Source: Bacteroides ihuae (GTDB lineage Bacteria > Bacteroidota > Bacteroidia > Bacteroidales > Bacteroidaceae). Taken from it: 64,000 nt of DNA. Both the position numbers and the translations under genes were made by a program. Where the stretch lies: contig NZ_FNVX01000006.1 of NCBI RefSeq assembly GCF_900104585.1, positions 62,001-126,000 of the forward strand, in the 5' to 3' direction. This document shows, piece by piece, positions 34,625-44,883 of the stretch. The notes beneath the pieces are model-generated. The model searched no databases. It saw nothing but the letters and a program-made list of their open reading frames with translations, and had not been told where the DNA came from. Every line of letters begins with the position of its first letter. Positions within the stretch are counted from its first letter, which is position 1.

Positions 34625-37600
34625 TTAAAATTTAATATTCACACCGAAAAGGTACGTACGCGGACGCGGGTAATAGCCCAAATCGACTCCCGACACCCAA
34701 TCGCTGGTTCCATACCCGATTTCGGGGTCCATACCGTCATACTTGGTAAACGTAAACGCATTCTGCACAGAAGCGTATAAACGACACTGGCTGAGGTACT
34801 TCCATTTGATCAGTTTGGAGAAGTCATACCCAAGAGTAATGTTGCTAATGCGCAAATAATCACCGTCTTGCAGGTAAAGGTCCGAGAATTGCCAGTTCAC
34901 ATTGGCATCTGTCACCCGTGGGATGCGACTAGACGTGCCTTCTCCTGTCCAGCGATTTAAAATAGCTGTGGTATAGTTGGCTTGTTTAGTGGCTTGACTG
35001 CCATACGACTGTACGATCTTGTTACCAGCCGATCCATTGGCAAAGACCGAGAAGTCAAAACCTTTGTAATCTAAACTGATATTAAATCCGTAAGTGAGAT
35101 CCGGAAGCCCGCATCCGATGTCCACCTTATCTTTGATATCAATCACTCCGTTTTTCTCTATATCTACAAATTTCACGTCGCCTGGTTTTACATTATCTTG
35201 CAGAATTCCGTTTCCAGCGGCTTTCCAGGCCTCTATCTCTGCCTGATTTTGGAAAATACCTGCAGTTTTGTATCCCCAGAAGTATCCGATGGCATGCCCG
35301 TTTTGTGCACGATAAAATTCTTCGGAGTTGGCATACAGCATATTGGTATTTCCATGAATAATGCCATCTTCAGTAGGTATCTTACCTACTTTATTATTAT
35401 TGTAAGCACCGTTGATGCCTATACTGTAATTGAGTTTTCCAACCCGATCGTTCCAGTTGAGTGCAAGTTCCACTCCTTTGTTCTTTACATCTCCGCCATT
35501 TATGATCGGAGGTTGCGCACCTGCTGTAGCCAGAATAGGAGCCTCTACCAGCCAGTCTTTAGTGGTTTTTATGTAAAAATCGGCGTTCACATTCAAACGG
35601 CTGCTTAGGAAACGTGCGTCGATACCAACATTTGTTTGTTCGGAAGTTTCCCATTTCACATCCGAATTGGAGAGTCTCACGGCGTAAGAGCCTTTAACGT
35701 TACTTCCGGCACCCAATCCGTTTCCGAATATATAGTTAGCGACCGGATTATCTCCACTCACATTGGTGGAGGTGCTAATGGGCGAAGCATATTGATATGG
35801 ATCGATGTTTTGATTGCCCACTTGTCCCCAACTTACGCGCAGTTTGAGGAAATCGAGCCAGTTTTTTGTTTTCTCCATAAAAGTTTCGTTAGTGATGACC
35901 CAACCGGCAGAGAACGAAGGAAAATACCCCCAACGGTTGCCATTAGCAAAATTTGAAGAGCCATCTGCACGAAGCGTAGCGTTAAACATGTACTTTTCAC
36001 GATAGTTGTAACCAATACGACCAAAATAGGAAAGGTTGCGCGAATCATTGTCCGGACCTCCTCCCACGCCTTTAGTATCTACCACAGTGCCATCCTTTTC
36101 GTGGGCCACTCCGGTGGTATTATTAATGTATGCATGAGAGAAGTCATTGAATTGGCTCAACAGATTCCAATTGCTTGCACTTACGCCCACACCTTCATAA
36201 CGTTTGGCTTCCACACCGATCAATGCATTGAACGCATGATCACCCAAGGTGAAGTCATAACCGGCGGTATTTGTCCAGGTTAGCGTATGGCCTCTGTTGG
36301 CACGTTGCGTCACGGAAGTGTGATCTTCGTTATAAGAATATATTGAAAATCGGTAAAGAGGCGTGTAACTTCTGAAGTCGCTTGCGAAATAGTTGATACC
36401 GAACACCGTTCTTAACTTTAAGTTTTTAATAGGTTCCAACTCCGCGTAGACATCTGCTATGAGGCGTTGAGATGTGTTCTTATTATTGTTATTAGTCATC
36501 ATCACACCATAAGGATTGCCATCAGCGTTATACCAAGGAGATTTACTGGTATCATTGTACGGGCTGTCATACTGATTGTTGTCACTATACACAGGAGACA
36601 GAGGAGAAGTTGTAAATGCTGCACGCAGTGAGTTGTTATATTGATTGCCGACTTGAATGCCTGTATTTTTAATATAACTGAAATTTAAGTGTTGCCCTAC
36701 TTTCAACACATTCTGATACAATTTGTGTTCTGTATTGATGCGGAAGCCGTAACGCTCGTAATTCGAGACATCGGATCCGCCTACGATTCCCTCCTGCGAG
36801 AGATTACTCAATGATAACGAATATACGGAAGTCTCTGAACCACCGTTGATGCTCAATGCATAGTTCTCTGTCTTTGCATCGTCTTTAAACATCTGGCCTA
36901 CCCAGTCAGTGTCTGCCAATCCTTTCATCGCATCAAAATCAATCAGACCGGATCCGGAATTTACCGCCTGTTCGTTCATGATGATTTTATATTGCTCGGC
37001 ATTCAGCATTTTTGTTTTGCGAGCTACGTTTTGCACCCCATAATAAGCATCGAACGAAACCTGTCCTTTACCTTTGATACCTTGCTTTGTAGTAACCAAC
37101 ACCACTCCGTTTGCAGCCTGAGCACCGTAGATAGCAGCGGAAGCAGCGTCTTTCAATACATCAATAGATTCAATGTCCGAAGCATTCAGCACAGATATGT
37201 CACCTTCAATTCCGTCTATAATATAAAGAGGTGCGGCCTTGCCTACAGTGCCCAAACCACGAATAGTAACCTTCATATCAGCCCCAGGTTGTCCGGAAGT
37301 AGAAACAATGCTTACGCCCGCTGTTTGTCCCTGCATGGCTTGTAACGGACTGGCGGTATTGAGCTTAGCCAAAGTTTCACCCTTCATTTGTGCGGTTGCA
37401 CCGGTATTAAGCTTCTTTTTCTGTACACCATAACCTACTACTACTACTTCGTCGAGCATTTCATTGTCTTCTAGCAATACGACGTTAATGGTAGTTTGCG
37501 TTTCCACCTTGATCTCTTGTTCATGGTAGCCCACGTAGGAAAAAACTAACGTCTCTCCACTACGCACACTTAAAGAATATTTGCCGTTAATGTCAGTAAT

Positions 37601-37801
37601 TGTTCCGTTCGACGTTTCTTTCACACGGACGCTGACTCCAATCAGTCCTTCGCGATCGATCGATGAGGTTACGACACCTGATACCGTTCTATCCTGAGAT
37701 GAATTTGCTCTTAGCGCCATTGCCGAAAACAGCAAAAGCAAGAGCAGCGCAATGCTACCTAAACGAGAGTCTATGCATTTTCGGGAAAATGTTTTTCTCA
37801 T
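34625..37801 (-). CDS. SusC/RagA-family TonB-dependent transporter
   Basis: 1058 residues: signal peptide 1-32 (MRKTFSRKCIDSRLG), carboxypeptidase-regulatory-like domain about 38-115 (GVSVRVKETSNGTITDINGKYSL), DEVVVVGYG near 120, plug (LYIIDGIEGDI then SDIESIDVLKDAASAAIYG), and a barrel ending FGVNIKF with the usual terminal aromatic. Its first about 128 residues almost equal those of the SusC at 28081-31278, but plug and barrel are those of a different SusC lineage; sharp divergence starts at GYGVQKKKLNTG against GYGTTKRKDVTG. The promoter element TACCTTTG lies about 75-80 bases upstream. An HTCS lies immediately upstream on the same strand. Confidence 0.95.
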   Translation of the reverse strand: MRKTFSRKCIDSRLGSIALLLLLLFSAMALRANSSQDRTVSGVVTSSIDREGLIGVSVRVKETSNGTITDINGKYSLSVRSGETLVFSYVGYHEQEIKVETQTTINVVLLEDNEMLDEVVVVGYGVQKKKLNTGATAQMKGETLAKLNTASPLQAMQGQTAGVSIVSTSGQPGADMKVTIRGLGTVGKAAPLYIIDGIEGDISVLNASDIESIDVLKDAASAAIYGAQAANGVVLVTTKQGIKGKGQVSFDAYYGVQNVARKTKMLNAEQYKIIMNEQAVNSGSGLIDFDAMKGLADTDWVGQMFKDDAKTENYALSINGGSETSVYSLSLSNLSQEGIVGGSDVSNYERYGFRINTEHKLYQNVLKVGQHLNFSYIKNTGIQVGNQYNNSLRAAFTTSPLSPVYSDNNQYDSPYNDTSKSPWYNADGNPYGVMMTNNNNKNTSQRLIADVYAELEPIKNLKLRTVFGINYFASDFRSYTPLYRFSIYSYNEDHTSVTQRANRGHTLTWTNTAGYDFTLGDHAFNALIGVEAKRYEGVGVSASNWNLLSQFNDFSHAYINNTTGVAHEKDGTVVDTKGVGGGPDNDSRNLSYFGRIGYNYREKYMFNATLRADGSSNFANGNRWGYFPSFSAGWVITNETFMEKTKNWLDFLKLRVSWGQVGNQNIDPYQYASPISTSTNVSGDNPVANYIFGNGLGAGSNVKGSYAVRLSNSDVKWETSEQTNVGIDARFLSSRLNVNADFYIKTTKDWLVEAPILATAGAQPPIINGGDVKNKGVELALNWNDRVGKLNYSIGINGAYNNNKVGKIPTEDGIIHGNTNMLYANSEEFYRAQNGHAIGYFWGYKTAGIFQNQAEIEAWKAAGNGILQDNVKPGDVKFVDIEKNGVIDIKDKVDIGCGLPDLTYGFNISLDYKGFDFSVFANGSAGNKIVQSYGSQATKQANYTTAILNRWTGEGTSSRIPRVTDANVNWQFSDLYLQDGDYLRISNITLGYDFSKLIKWKYLSQCRLYASVQNAFTFTKYDGMDPEIGYGTSDWVSGVDLGYYPRPRTYLFGVNIKF

Positions 37802-37873
37802 TGTACATAATTTAATGGTTAATAATTAAAAGTTTTGAGATGGCCTATTGATAAATCGAGGTCTCAGATGGAG

Positions 37874-37881
37874 CAAAGGTA
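37874..37881 (-). promoter_or_regulatory. Conserved SusC promoter -7 element, copy 2
   Basis: TACCTTTG on the minus strand (TAnnTTTG), 73 bases before the SusC ATG. The same octamer and flanks occur at 31375-31368. No canonical -33 at 19-21 bases upstream, in keeping with activation by an HTCS. Confidence 0.5.
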
Positions 37882-37890
37882 TAAAGAACA

Positions 37891-37929
37891 AATCCCCAAC
37901 ATGCCATGATTTGTCGCATGTTGGGGATT
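37891..37929. repeat. 14-bp perfect inverted repeat upstream of SusC
   Basis: Arms AATCCCCAACATGC and its exact complement (37891-37904, 37916-37929) with an 11-base loop. It lies between the HTCS stop and the -7 element. It could terminate HTCS transcription or be an operator; it sits about 10 bases upstream of the -7 box, where an activator would bind. Confidence 0.7.
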
Positions 37930-37950
37930 CATTTGTATCAAAGTTCTTAC

Positions 37951-40900
37951 TTAACCATTTTTCTGTGATTTAATGTATTCTGAAGGTGACATATTATACT
38001 CTTCACGGTAATATTTAGCAAAAATCTTAGGAGAGTTGAACCCCACCTCATAAGCTATTTCAGAGATATTCAGCTGACTTTTACCCAATAATTGAGTAGC
38101 ACGTTTAAGTCTGATGATTCGAATAAACTCTATAGGGGTTTTTCCTGTAATTGAAAGCAACTTCTTATATAAATGCCCCCTACTCATACCTATACTAGAA
38201 CTTAATTCCTCAACAGAAAATTCAGTGTTACTCATATTATCTTCTACGATTTTAACTGCCTTTGCAATCAGTTTTTCATCCAATGAGCTAATCGTGATTT
38301 CACTGGGATTGATATCAATTGTCCGTCTGAAACGTTCATGATTCTTTTTATTCCACTCAATGAATTTATTAATTCTTAATTTCAAGATATTCAGGTTAAA
38401 GGGTTTGGTTATATAGTCGTCAGCACCCTCACTCAAGCCTTCCAATTTATGTTCATCAGTTGTCCTTGCTGTCAATAGAATTACAGGAATATGAGAAAGA
38501 TTTATATCATTCTTTACCCGATGGCATAACTCTAATCCATCCATTACCGGCATCATTACATCGCTCACAATCACATCAACAGCATTTGCTTGCAAAACTT
38601 TTAATGCTTCTTCGCCATTTACCGCTTGGAGTACCACATAAGCATCCTTTAAACTATCTGCCACGAACAACCTAAAATCTTCATTATCTTCCACTATAAG
38701 TATGGCTGATAATAGTGCCTTATTAGGCTCTTCCCGAGGCTCTTGAGGAAGCAGCGCATTATCAGCAGCATTCAGCAGCATTATTTTTTCGCTTTTATCG
38801 GCCGCGTTAACCGGGATAGTAAAGGAGAAAATACTCCCACAAGGCTTATTGTCCGATAACATAACATCTCCCCCATGAAGGTTCACAAATTCTTTCACAA
38901 TGTGCAAACCTATTCCGCTTCCATAGTTTAATTTTGGTTGTGCTATTTGATAAAACCGATCGAAGACACACGGCTTTTCTTCATCACTAATGCCTATGCC
39001 TGTATCTTCTACACTTACTTTCACCTTCCTCTCAGCCATCTGGTTCACATCAACTTCTATCCGGACAACAACACAACCTCCATCCGGAGTATATTTAAAG
39101 GCATTTGACAACAAGTTCATCAATACTTTTCTAATTTTATCTTTATCAAAAGACATTTCCAAATGTTGCAGAGACGAATAGATAGATAAATTTATACTCT
39201 TTTTCTCTGCATACTCTACGAATGACTCGCAAACTTCTCGCACGAAATAGACATAATCACCATGCAAAAGCATTAAGGTGTCCCCTTTTACATCAAGCTT
39301 TCGAAAATCTAGCAGTTGATTCACCAAATTGAGCAATTGAACTGCATTCCGATGAATCATCTGCAACCTGCTTGCCATTGGCGAAGCATTATTATCTTCT
39401 ATTAGCTTCTCAAGAGGAGTGATAATCAGCGACAGAGGCGTACGGAAATCATGACTTATATTTGTAAAAAAGCGTAGCTTCATCTCATTGATTTTCCGCT
39501 GTCGCTCAGCTTCCATCTCTATTCGTTGTATCTTAAGCTTTTCATAATGTTTTCTACGGATCTGACAAACGACATAATAAATAGCACTTAAGAATAAAAG
39601 TAAATATAGAAGATAAGCATAGATAGACAACCAGAATGGCGGGTGAACAATGATAACCATTGATGAAGCATCTTCATTCCAAAATCCATCGCTGTTCGCC
39701 GCTTTAATTTTTAAGACATATTCCCCGGGGTTAAGGTTCGTAAATGAGATTTTGCTCTCATTAGTATATATCCAATTCGTATTCAACCCCTCGAGTTTAT
39801 AAGCATATTTTGTTTTTAATGGGTGAGAATAGTCTAATGCCGAATATTCAATAAAAAAAATATTATCAGAATAGTTGAGTTCCAATTCCCGAGTCTGGTC
39901 AATGCCCCTTTTGAGAATAACACGATCATCATATAGCGAATCAACATTAATCTCTGTATTTCCAATTTTCAAGCCCGTAAAAGTTACTTTAGACAGAATC
40001 TTGTTATACACGATATAATTCGGATTAATAATATTGTATCCATTGGAACCCCCAATAATAATCTCTCCGTTTCTATTTTTATATAAGCGCCCGCCAAAAT
40101 TCCGCCCTAACAGCCCGTCATTTTCATCATAATTATGAATTGTCCAATTAAACGATTTATTTACGGGATCCACATTCACTATAATATTAGATAAACCGGA
40201 GCTGGTCATTACCCACATATTCTTATTATCGTCTTCAACAATTCCGCGCACAATGTTATCATATAAACCCTCTTTCTTGTCCAAGTAGATGAGGCTATCT
40301 GTTCGCTCATCCAAGATGCTGATGCCACGATTACCTCCTAACCATAACAGCCCCCTACTATCATAGAAAAGACAATTTAAAAATTTATCTGAAAATTCCT
40401 GAGAACCCTTACGATTGCCATAGAGCTTTTCCGACTTCTTTGTGTCTGTATTTAAAATACCCAGACCATACGCAGTTCCAACATATAGAAACTTTCCCCT
40501 CCTACAAAAAAGGTCCATCACCCCAAGATCAGATTCACTCTCGCCAAGCTTATAAGTCTCAAAAGTATTCTTCAATGGATCATACATTTGTAGTCCGCCG
40601 TTAAGAAAACCCAACCATATATTTCCGTGCCTGTCCTCATCAATGGCCCAAACATTGTCTCTTGCTATAGAATTAGGGGTTTTATCATGTTTGTAGTGAG
40701 TAAAAGTGCCATTATCATAACAAGATAAACCATCCAAAAAGGTCCCAATCCATAATTTGTCTTTTGAGTCACGATATAGGGATACAATCACATTTCCAAC
40801 AGCATCCTTTTGCCTATTGGAAGCTTTATAAACAGAAGCATCTCCCGTCGATTTATTGACTTTCACCAATCCATTTCCATCAGTCCCCATCCAAATATTG

Positions 40901-42057
40901 TTCTGAAAATCTTCATCAATGGAATTAACATCATATTTGTAGATTGACTGGGAACTGTCTTTTAAATAATAGGGCCTAAACTTTTGAGCAGTCTCACTGT
41001 AGTATGATATTCCTTTTTTGAAACTCCCCGTCCACATGATACCCTCATCATCCAGATACAAACAAATGATACTATTGCTATTGACAGATGTTGGAATTTC
41101 AGGATCATTCTTTAAATAGACAATTGTTTCAGTATCCTTATTCAATAGATTTATACCACCATGATCAGTCGCAATCCAGATATTTCCTTTTCTATCATCA
41201 ATCACGCTCCTTATAAAATCATGAGATAATGGATGTTTTGATGAATCAATCCCAAAATAAGTCCATATTCCTGTTTCAACATTCCATCTCCATAAGCCTT
41301 TTGACACATCCGTATATACCCACAGGTTAGAGTCTACATCCTGATAGATGTGCAATCCTTCTCCCGAAAAATCAGAGTGCTTGCTTAAAAAATTATTTCT
41401 TAAAACGACCTTTCCTGTTCTTGCATGCAGTTTTTCGATAACCCCCGACCGATGAATAACATAATAGTATTCCCTCGAATGGGTCATAGACATAATTTCT
41501 CCTTCACTTAAACAAGAAGCGTTCTTACCTTGATAAAATTTCGATAATTTCTTACTAGAGAATTGGTAATAAAAGAGTTTCGCTCCATCGTAAGCCCAAA
41601 GATCCTTGTTCGCATCCACATAAATGGACTTTACACTACTACATATTATTCCCAGCTTACTTAGCTCACCCTTAAAATCTCTAATAAAAGAATCTTTATT
41701 ACGATCATAGAGAATATAGCTAGCACCTACTGACAACCATAAATATCCGCGCGAATCTTCTTGAATAGCCGAAATTGCATCCCCCCACAATGAACTGTTA
41801 TTTTCACTGCCAAAATATTGTCGCATACGATATCCGTCATAACGATTTAACCCCGAAGAGGTGCCAAACCACATAAAACCCCGACTGTCTTTTATGATGC
41901 AATTTACTTGGTTATTCGACAAACCATTATTGACATTAATATGCCTAAATTGTATCGCTTCAATATTGTCTTTACTCTGAGCCTGAACTTGCGTAATAAA
42001 GATAAGAAAAACGGTAAACAAACAGATGCGAAATAATAATCTAGGTAACATTCTCAT
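37951..42057 (-). CDS. Hybrid two-component system regulator (HTCS)
   Basis: PUL sensor-activator. Start taken at the ATG ending at 42057 (1368 residues), which gives a clean signal peptide (MRMLPRLLFRICLFTVFL...QAQ); the in-frame ATG at 42105 adds 16 residues before it. Periplasmic Reg_prop propeller repeats (IKDSRGFMWFGTSSGLNRYDG and many GNIWIAT-type turns), Y_Y_Y domain, one membrane helix (about 800-820), HisKA with His about 869 in NISHDFRTPLSLI, HATPase (VEDTGIGIS, then GSGIGLHIV), receiver with Asp about 1166 in VSDVMMPVMDG, and C-terminal HTH_AraC. It lies directly upstream of SusC on the same strand and, judged by the conserved promoter, may also control the GH5 operon whose own HTCS is lost. 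Confidence 0.95.
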   Translation of the reverse strand: MRMLPRLLFRICLFTVFLIFITQVQAQSKDNIEAIQFRHINVNNGLSNNQVNCIIKDSRGFMWFGTSSGLNRYDGYRMRQYFGSENNSSLWGDAISAIQEDSRGYLWLSVGASYILYDRNKDSFIRDFKGELSKLGIICSSVKSIYVDANKDLWAYDGAKLFYYQFSSKKLSKFYQGKNASCLSEGEIMSMTHSREYYYVIHRSGVIEKLHARTGKVVLRNNFLSKHSDFSGEGLHIYQDVDSNLWVYTDVSKGLWRWNVETGIWTYFGIDSSKHPLSHDFIRSVIDDRKGNIWIATDHGGINLLNKDTETIVYLKNDPEIPTSVNSNSIICLYLDDEGIMWTGSFKKGISYYSETAQKFRPYYLKDSSQSIYKYDVNSIDEDFQNNIWMGTDGNGLVKVNKSTGDASVYKASNRQKDAVGNVIVSLYRDSKDKLWIGTFLDGLSCYDNGTFTHYKHDKTPNSIARDNVWAIDEDRHGNIWLGFLNGGLQMYDPLKNTFETYKLGESESDLGVMDLFCRRGKFLYVGTAYGLGILNTDTKKSEKLYGNRKGSQEFSDKFLNCLFYDSRGLLWLGGNRGISILDERTDSLIYLDKKEGLYDNIVRGIVEDDNKNMWVMTSSGLSNIIVNVDPVNKSFNWTIHNYDENDGLLGRNFGGRLYKNRNGEIIIGGSNGYNIINPNYIVYNKILSKVTFTGLKIGNTEINVDSLYDDRVILKRGIDQTRELELNYSDNIFFIEYSALDYSHPLKTKYAYKLEGLNTNWIYTNESKISFTNLNPGEYVLKIKAANSDGFWNEDASSMVIIVHPPFWLSIYAYLLYLLLFLSAIYYVVCQIRRKHYEKLKIQRIEMEAERQRKINEMKLRFFTNISHDFRTPLSLIITPLEKLIEDNNASPMASRLQMIHRNAVQLLNLVNQLLDFRKLDVKGDTLMLLHGDYVYFVREVCESFVEYAEKKSINLSIYSSLQHLEMSFDKDKIRKVLMNLLSNAFKYTPDGGCVVVRIEVDVNQMAERKVKVSVEDTGIGISDEEKPCVFDRFYQIAQPKLNYGSGIGLHIVKEFVNLHGGDVMLSDNKPCGSIFSFTIPVNAADKSEKIMLLNAADNALLPQEPREEPNKALLSAILIVEDNEDFRLFVADSLKDAYVVLQAVNGEEALKVLQANAVDVIVSDVMMPVMDGLELCHRVKNDINLSHIPVILLTARTTDEHKLEGLSEGADDYITKPFNLNILKLRINKFIEWNKKNHERFRRTIDINPSEITISSLDEKLIAKAVKIVEDNMSNTEFSVEELSSSIGMSRGHLYKKLLSITGKTPIEFIRIIRLKRATQLLGKSQLNISEIAYEVGFNSPKIFAKYYREEYNMSPSEYIKSQKNG

Positions 42058-42188
42058 AGCGTGTTCTTCAAAGTATAACAAATGGATGTTACAAAGATAA
42101 ATCAATGCTAGGTATTATCAATATCTGGTCTCTTTTCTTTCGTACGCATTTGTATTATATAGAGGGTTCATTTGTCATTAGCTAAGAG

Positions 42189-42875
42189 CTACAATGCTTT
42201 CCAAAATACCTGAAAGTCACGATACTTACCATAACACACCAATTCATCATCCGTCTGAATCTTATCATCCTGTATTAATTCATTCACAACACTGGATTCG
42301 AGTATTGAGATGCCCAAGAAGTTACTTACCTTCTCAGCCCGTTTCAACGCAATTATTTTTAGGCTAAATTCCTGACGAAGATTCAATTCGTTAGCCTGGT
42401 AGCCAACAAATTTCTCCGGAACACGAAACATCATCACGTAATAATCCTCATCTACACGAAAAGACTCTACTTTGGTCCCAAAATCGAGTAGTTGAACTAG
42501 CGTACGTGCTGATTCTTCTTCAGGGACTAATATCTTCTCTAAGCCAAAAGCCTCGAGTACAGCTTTGTGAACAGCATCAATGGCACGGGCGTAGATATGC
42601 TTCACCTGCTTCTGTTTTAACAAGGCTACCACGCGTACCGAAGCACCGAAATTTTCGCCAATAGCAATAATAACTACATCGACACTGTTCAGTGGAAGAA
42701 CGGAAAGAGCTATCTCATCCGTTGCATCTATCACAAAAGCGGTTGCTATTTTATCTTTTATAATGTCTACTCGACTCTCACTAATGTCAGCCCCGATCAC
42801 TTCGTGTCCCAAGGCAGAAAGTTCTTCGGCAAGTATACGCCCATAATTCCCCAAACCAATAATAATATATTTCAT
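42189..42875 (-). CDS. trkA: TrkA/KtrA-type potassium uptake regulatory subunit
   Basis: Cytoplasmic RCK-domain protein that gates the TrkH channel by nucleotide binding. 228 residues. The Rossmann motif GLGNYG sits at the very N-terminus (YIIIGLGNYGRILAEEL), with the acidic end of strand 2 at GADISE. A TrkA_C domain follows (about 145-228). Length and single RCK module fit KtrA or half-length TrkA rather than the double-length proteobacterial TrkA. It starts 24 bases after the TrkH stop; the two form one operon. Confidence 0.92.
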   Translation of the reverse strand: MKYIIIGLGNYGRILAEELSALGHEVIGADISESRVDIIKDKIATAFVIDATDEIALSVLPLNSVDVVIIAIGENFGASVRVVALLKQKQVKHIYARAIDAVHKAVLEAFGLEKILVPEEESARTLVQLLDFGTKVESFRVDEDYYVMMFRVPEKFVGYQANELNLRQEFSLKIIALKRAEKVSNFLGISILESSVVNELIQDDKIQTDDELVCYGKYRDFQVFWKAL

Positions 42876-42899
42876 CTTGTTTCGTATTAGTAGTAACCA

Positions 42900-44738
42900 C
42901 TAGTTTATGATGATATTGTCGCTCGGATATTTATATTTAATATTCTTTTTCTGCTTCACGATACCCAACATCATCGTTATCAGTCCCACACGCCCTACAA
43001 ACATCAGCAAAATAATGACCAGCTTACTGCTATTTCCCAAAAGTGTAGTAATGTTCAGGCTAGAGCCAACAGTGCTCAATGCCGAAACAACTTCAAAAAC
43101 CAATCCCAGCAATGGCAAAGTAGGTTCCAGAATCGTTAGGACAAAAATGGCAAGAAAGAGTGTAGATAGAGACATGAGCATGGTAGCATTGGAGCGACGA
43201 ATGGAATCTTGTGACAGCTCACGTCCGAAGACCTCTACCCGTTCGCTGCCTCTAATAACAGCAACCAAGTTCAGAACAATGACAGCAAAAGCATTGACCT
43301 TAATACCTCCTGCGGTAGATTGTGCACCACCCCCAATCCACATCAACAAGAGATAAATAAAGATGCTCTGAATAGCAAATGAAGTAAGATCTAGACTAGA
43401 AAAACCTGCCGTACGCGGACAAGCGGCATTAAAGAATGCCTGTGTACACTTATCAGCAACAGACATTCCCGCAAAAGCTCCATTCCATTCAAACAGAAGT
43501 ATGCCAAGCGTACCAATAGTGAGTAAAATAAAAGTCATAATCAATACAATGCGAGTATTCAGATTATATAAATGTCGTATTCGTTGTTTCTCGTACTTAC
43601 GGGTACGTATAGATACCCAGAGGCGACGTACATGATAGAGAATAATCTCTCGAAAATTGACTAGGATAGGATAACCAATACCACCAAAGATGACTAACAA
43701 TGAAATAAAGATATAAAATGCATTATGATTGTTCATTATCAACGCATTACCCAGATTGCCGGGAAGAGTAGAAAAGCCGGCATTACAAAAAGCGGAAATG
43801 GCATGAAAAGCAGAGAAAGCCAGTTCATCTTCTAGGGTCATCCCCATAGTACCTTGTATACTCAACCAGATTGCAAGCATGCCGGCACTCTCTAGAGCCA
43901 ACGTAAAGCCTAAGGTATAAAGCAAGGTAGAAAGCAAAGAACTGAGTGAATTAGAACTGACCATGTCACGCACCACCAACTGATTATATAACGAAGTGTT
44001 ACCCATAAAAAACATCGCAAAAAAGCTAGTCAGAGTCATCACTCCCAGCCCACCTACTTGAATCAATAGTATAATAACCACAAAACCTGCGGTAGTAAAT
44101 GTCGAAGAAACATTTACAGGAGTGAGCCCAGTGACGCACACTGCACTGGTGGATATGAATAAGGAGTCAACCCATGAAATACCATTGACTGTGCATCGAG
44201 GAAGCATCAGTAGCCCCGTACCGACAATAATAATCACCAGAAAGCTAACGGCTAAAATGAGTGAAGGGTTAGTACGTCTGCCCAACAAGCGTACCAATCC
44301 ATTGGATAAATGAAGAAAAGAATAGATAGATAACAAAACGACATGATAGAGCTTACTATGAAGAAATTCCCAAAAATGCAAAACGCCACCACTTACATCA
44401 GGCTTATTGAAAATTACCGGAATTAGAGTTAGATAGAGCAGAATACTCAATACCCACGTCAGTTTGTTATATTTCTTCTTTGTATCTTGATATTTAAGAA
44501 AAAGGTGTAATGTTATATCAATCAAAAAGATAATCCAGACACTTCGATACAAGGTATTTAGTTTATCTAGCTCTGCATTAGAGATAATAAATCCATGTTC
44601 ATAAACCAATGCACCAATAAATAGTAGAGAAGCCAAATAAGTGATAACAGTCATAATCTCCAGCAATCTGCGGATATAAGGTTGTAACCATTTATTATGA
44701 TAAAGCAAATATTTATGAGGAATCTTCATGCGTTTCAA
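42900..44738 (-). CDS. trkH: TrkH/KtrB-family potassium transporter with N-terminal extension
   Basis: Membrane potassium-conducting subunit. 612 residues. Four selectivity-filter repeats are visible: TSAVCVTGLT, FCNAGFSTL, CPRTAGFSS and STVGSSLNI. The first about 155 residues hold four extra hydrophobic segments absent from ordinary TrkH/KtrB (about 450-480 residues). The Trk core starts about residue 165 (LILAVSFLVIII). MKRM or the second Met (residue 4) could be the start. Paired with the RCK subunit downstream. Confidence 0.93.
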   Translation of the reverse strand: MKRMKIPHKYLLYHNKWLQPYIRRLLEIMTVITYLASLLFIGALVYEHGFIISNAELDKLNTLYRSVWIIFLIDITLHLFLKYQDTKKKYNKLTWVLSILLYLTLIPVIFNKPDVSGGVLHFWEFLHSKLYHVVLLSIYSFLHLSNGLVRLLGRRTNPSLILAVSFLVIIIVGTGLLMLPRCTVNGISWVDSLFISTSAVCVTGLTPVNVSSTFTTAGFVVIILLIQVGGLGVMTLTSFFAMFFMGNTSLYNQLVVRDMVSSNSLSSLLSTLLYTLGFTLALESAGMLAIWLSIQGTMGMTLEDELAFSAFHAISAFCNAGFSTLPGNLGNALIMNNHNAFYIFISLLVIFGGIGYPILVNFREIILYHVRRLWVSIRTRKYEKQRIRHLYNLNTRIVLIMTFILLTIGTLGILLFEWNGAFAGMSVADKCTQAFFNAACPRTAGFSSLDLTSFAIQSIFIYLLLMWIGGGAQSTAGGIKVNAFAVIVLNLVAVIRGSERVEVFGRELSQDSIRRSNATMLMSLSTLFLAIFVLTILEPTLPLLGLVFEVVSALSTVGSSLNITTLLGNSSKLVIILLMFVGRVGLITMMLGIVKQKKNIKYKYPSDNIIIN

Positions 44739-44883
44739 CTATTACAAGAGACAGATAAATCCATCTACAAGAAATATCGCAGCAAGATAGAAAGAAAGTA
44801 TTGGATACACAAGACAGGAAGGAAAATTCTAATTAGAATAAGTCGTGCGGCAAATAGAAATGTCCCATAATCATAGCTTTAAT

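Larger units (their letters stand above)
37417..38060. repeat. Duplicated SusC-5'/leader/HTCS-3' segment, copy 2
   Basis: Counterpart of 30894-31555. Here the HTCS end is intact and functional, so this is the likely parent copy or recipient of gene conversion. Confidence 0.85.

Noticed and set aside
30894..38060. Simple tandem duplication of a whole HTCS-SusC-SusD operon
   Set aside because: SusD genes and SusC barrels are far too different; only the junction segment is nearly identical.
42907..43356. 149-codon plus-strand frame inside trkH
   Set aside because: Opposite-strand shadow of a membrane protein gene; residues follow the complement pattern.
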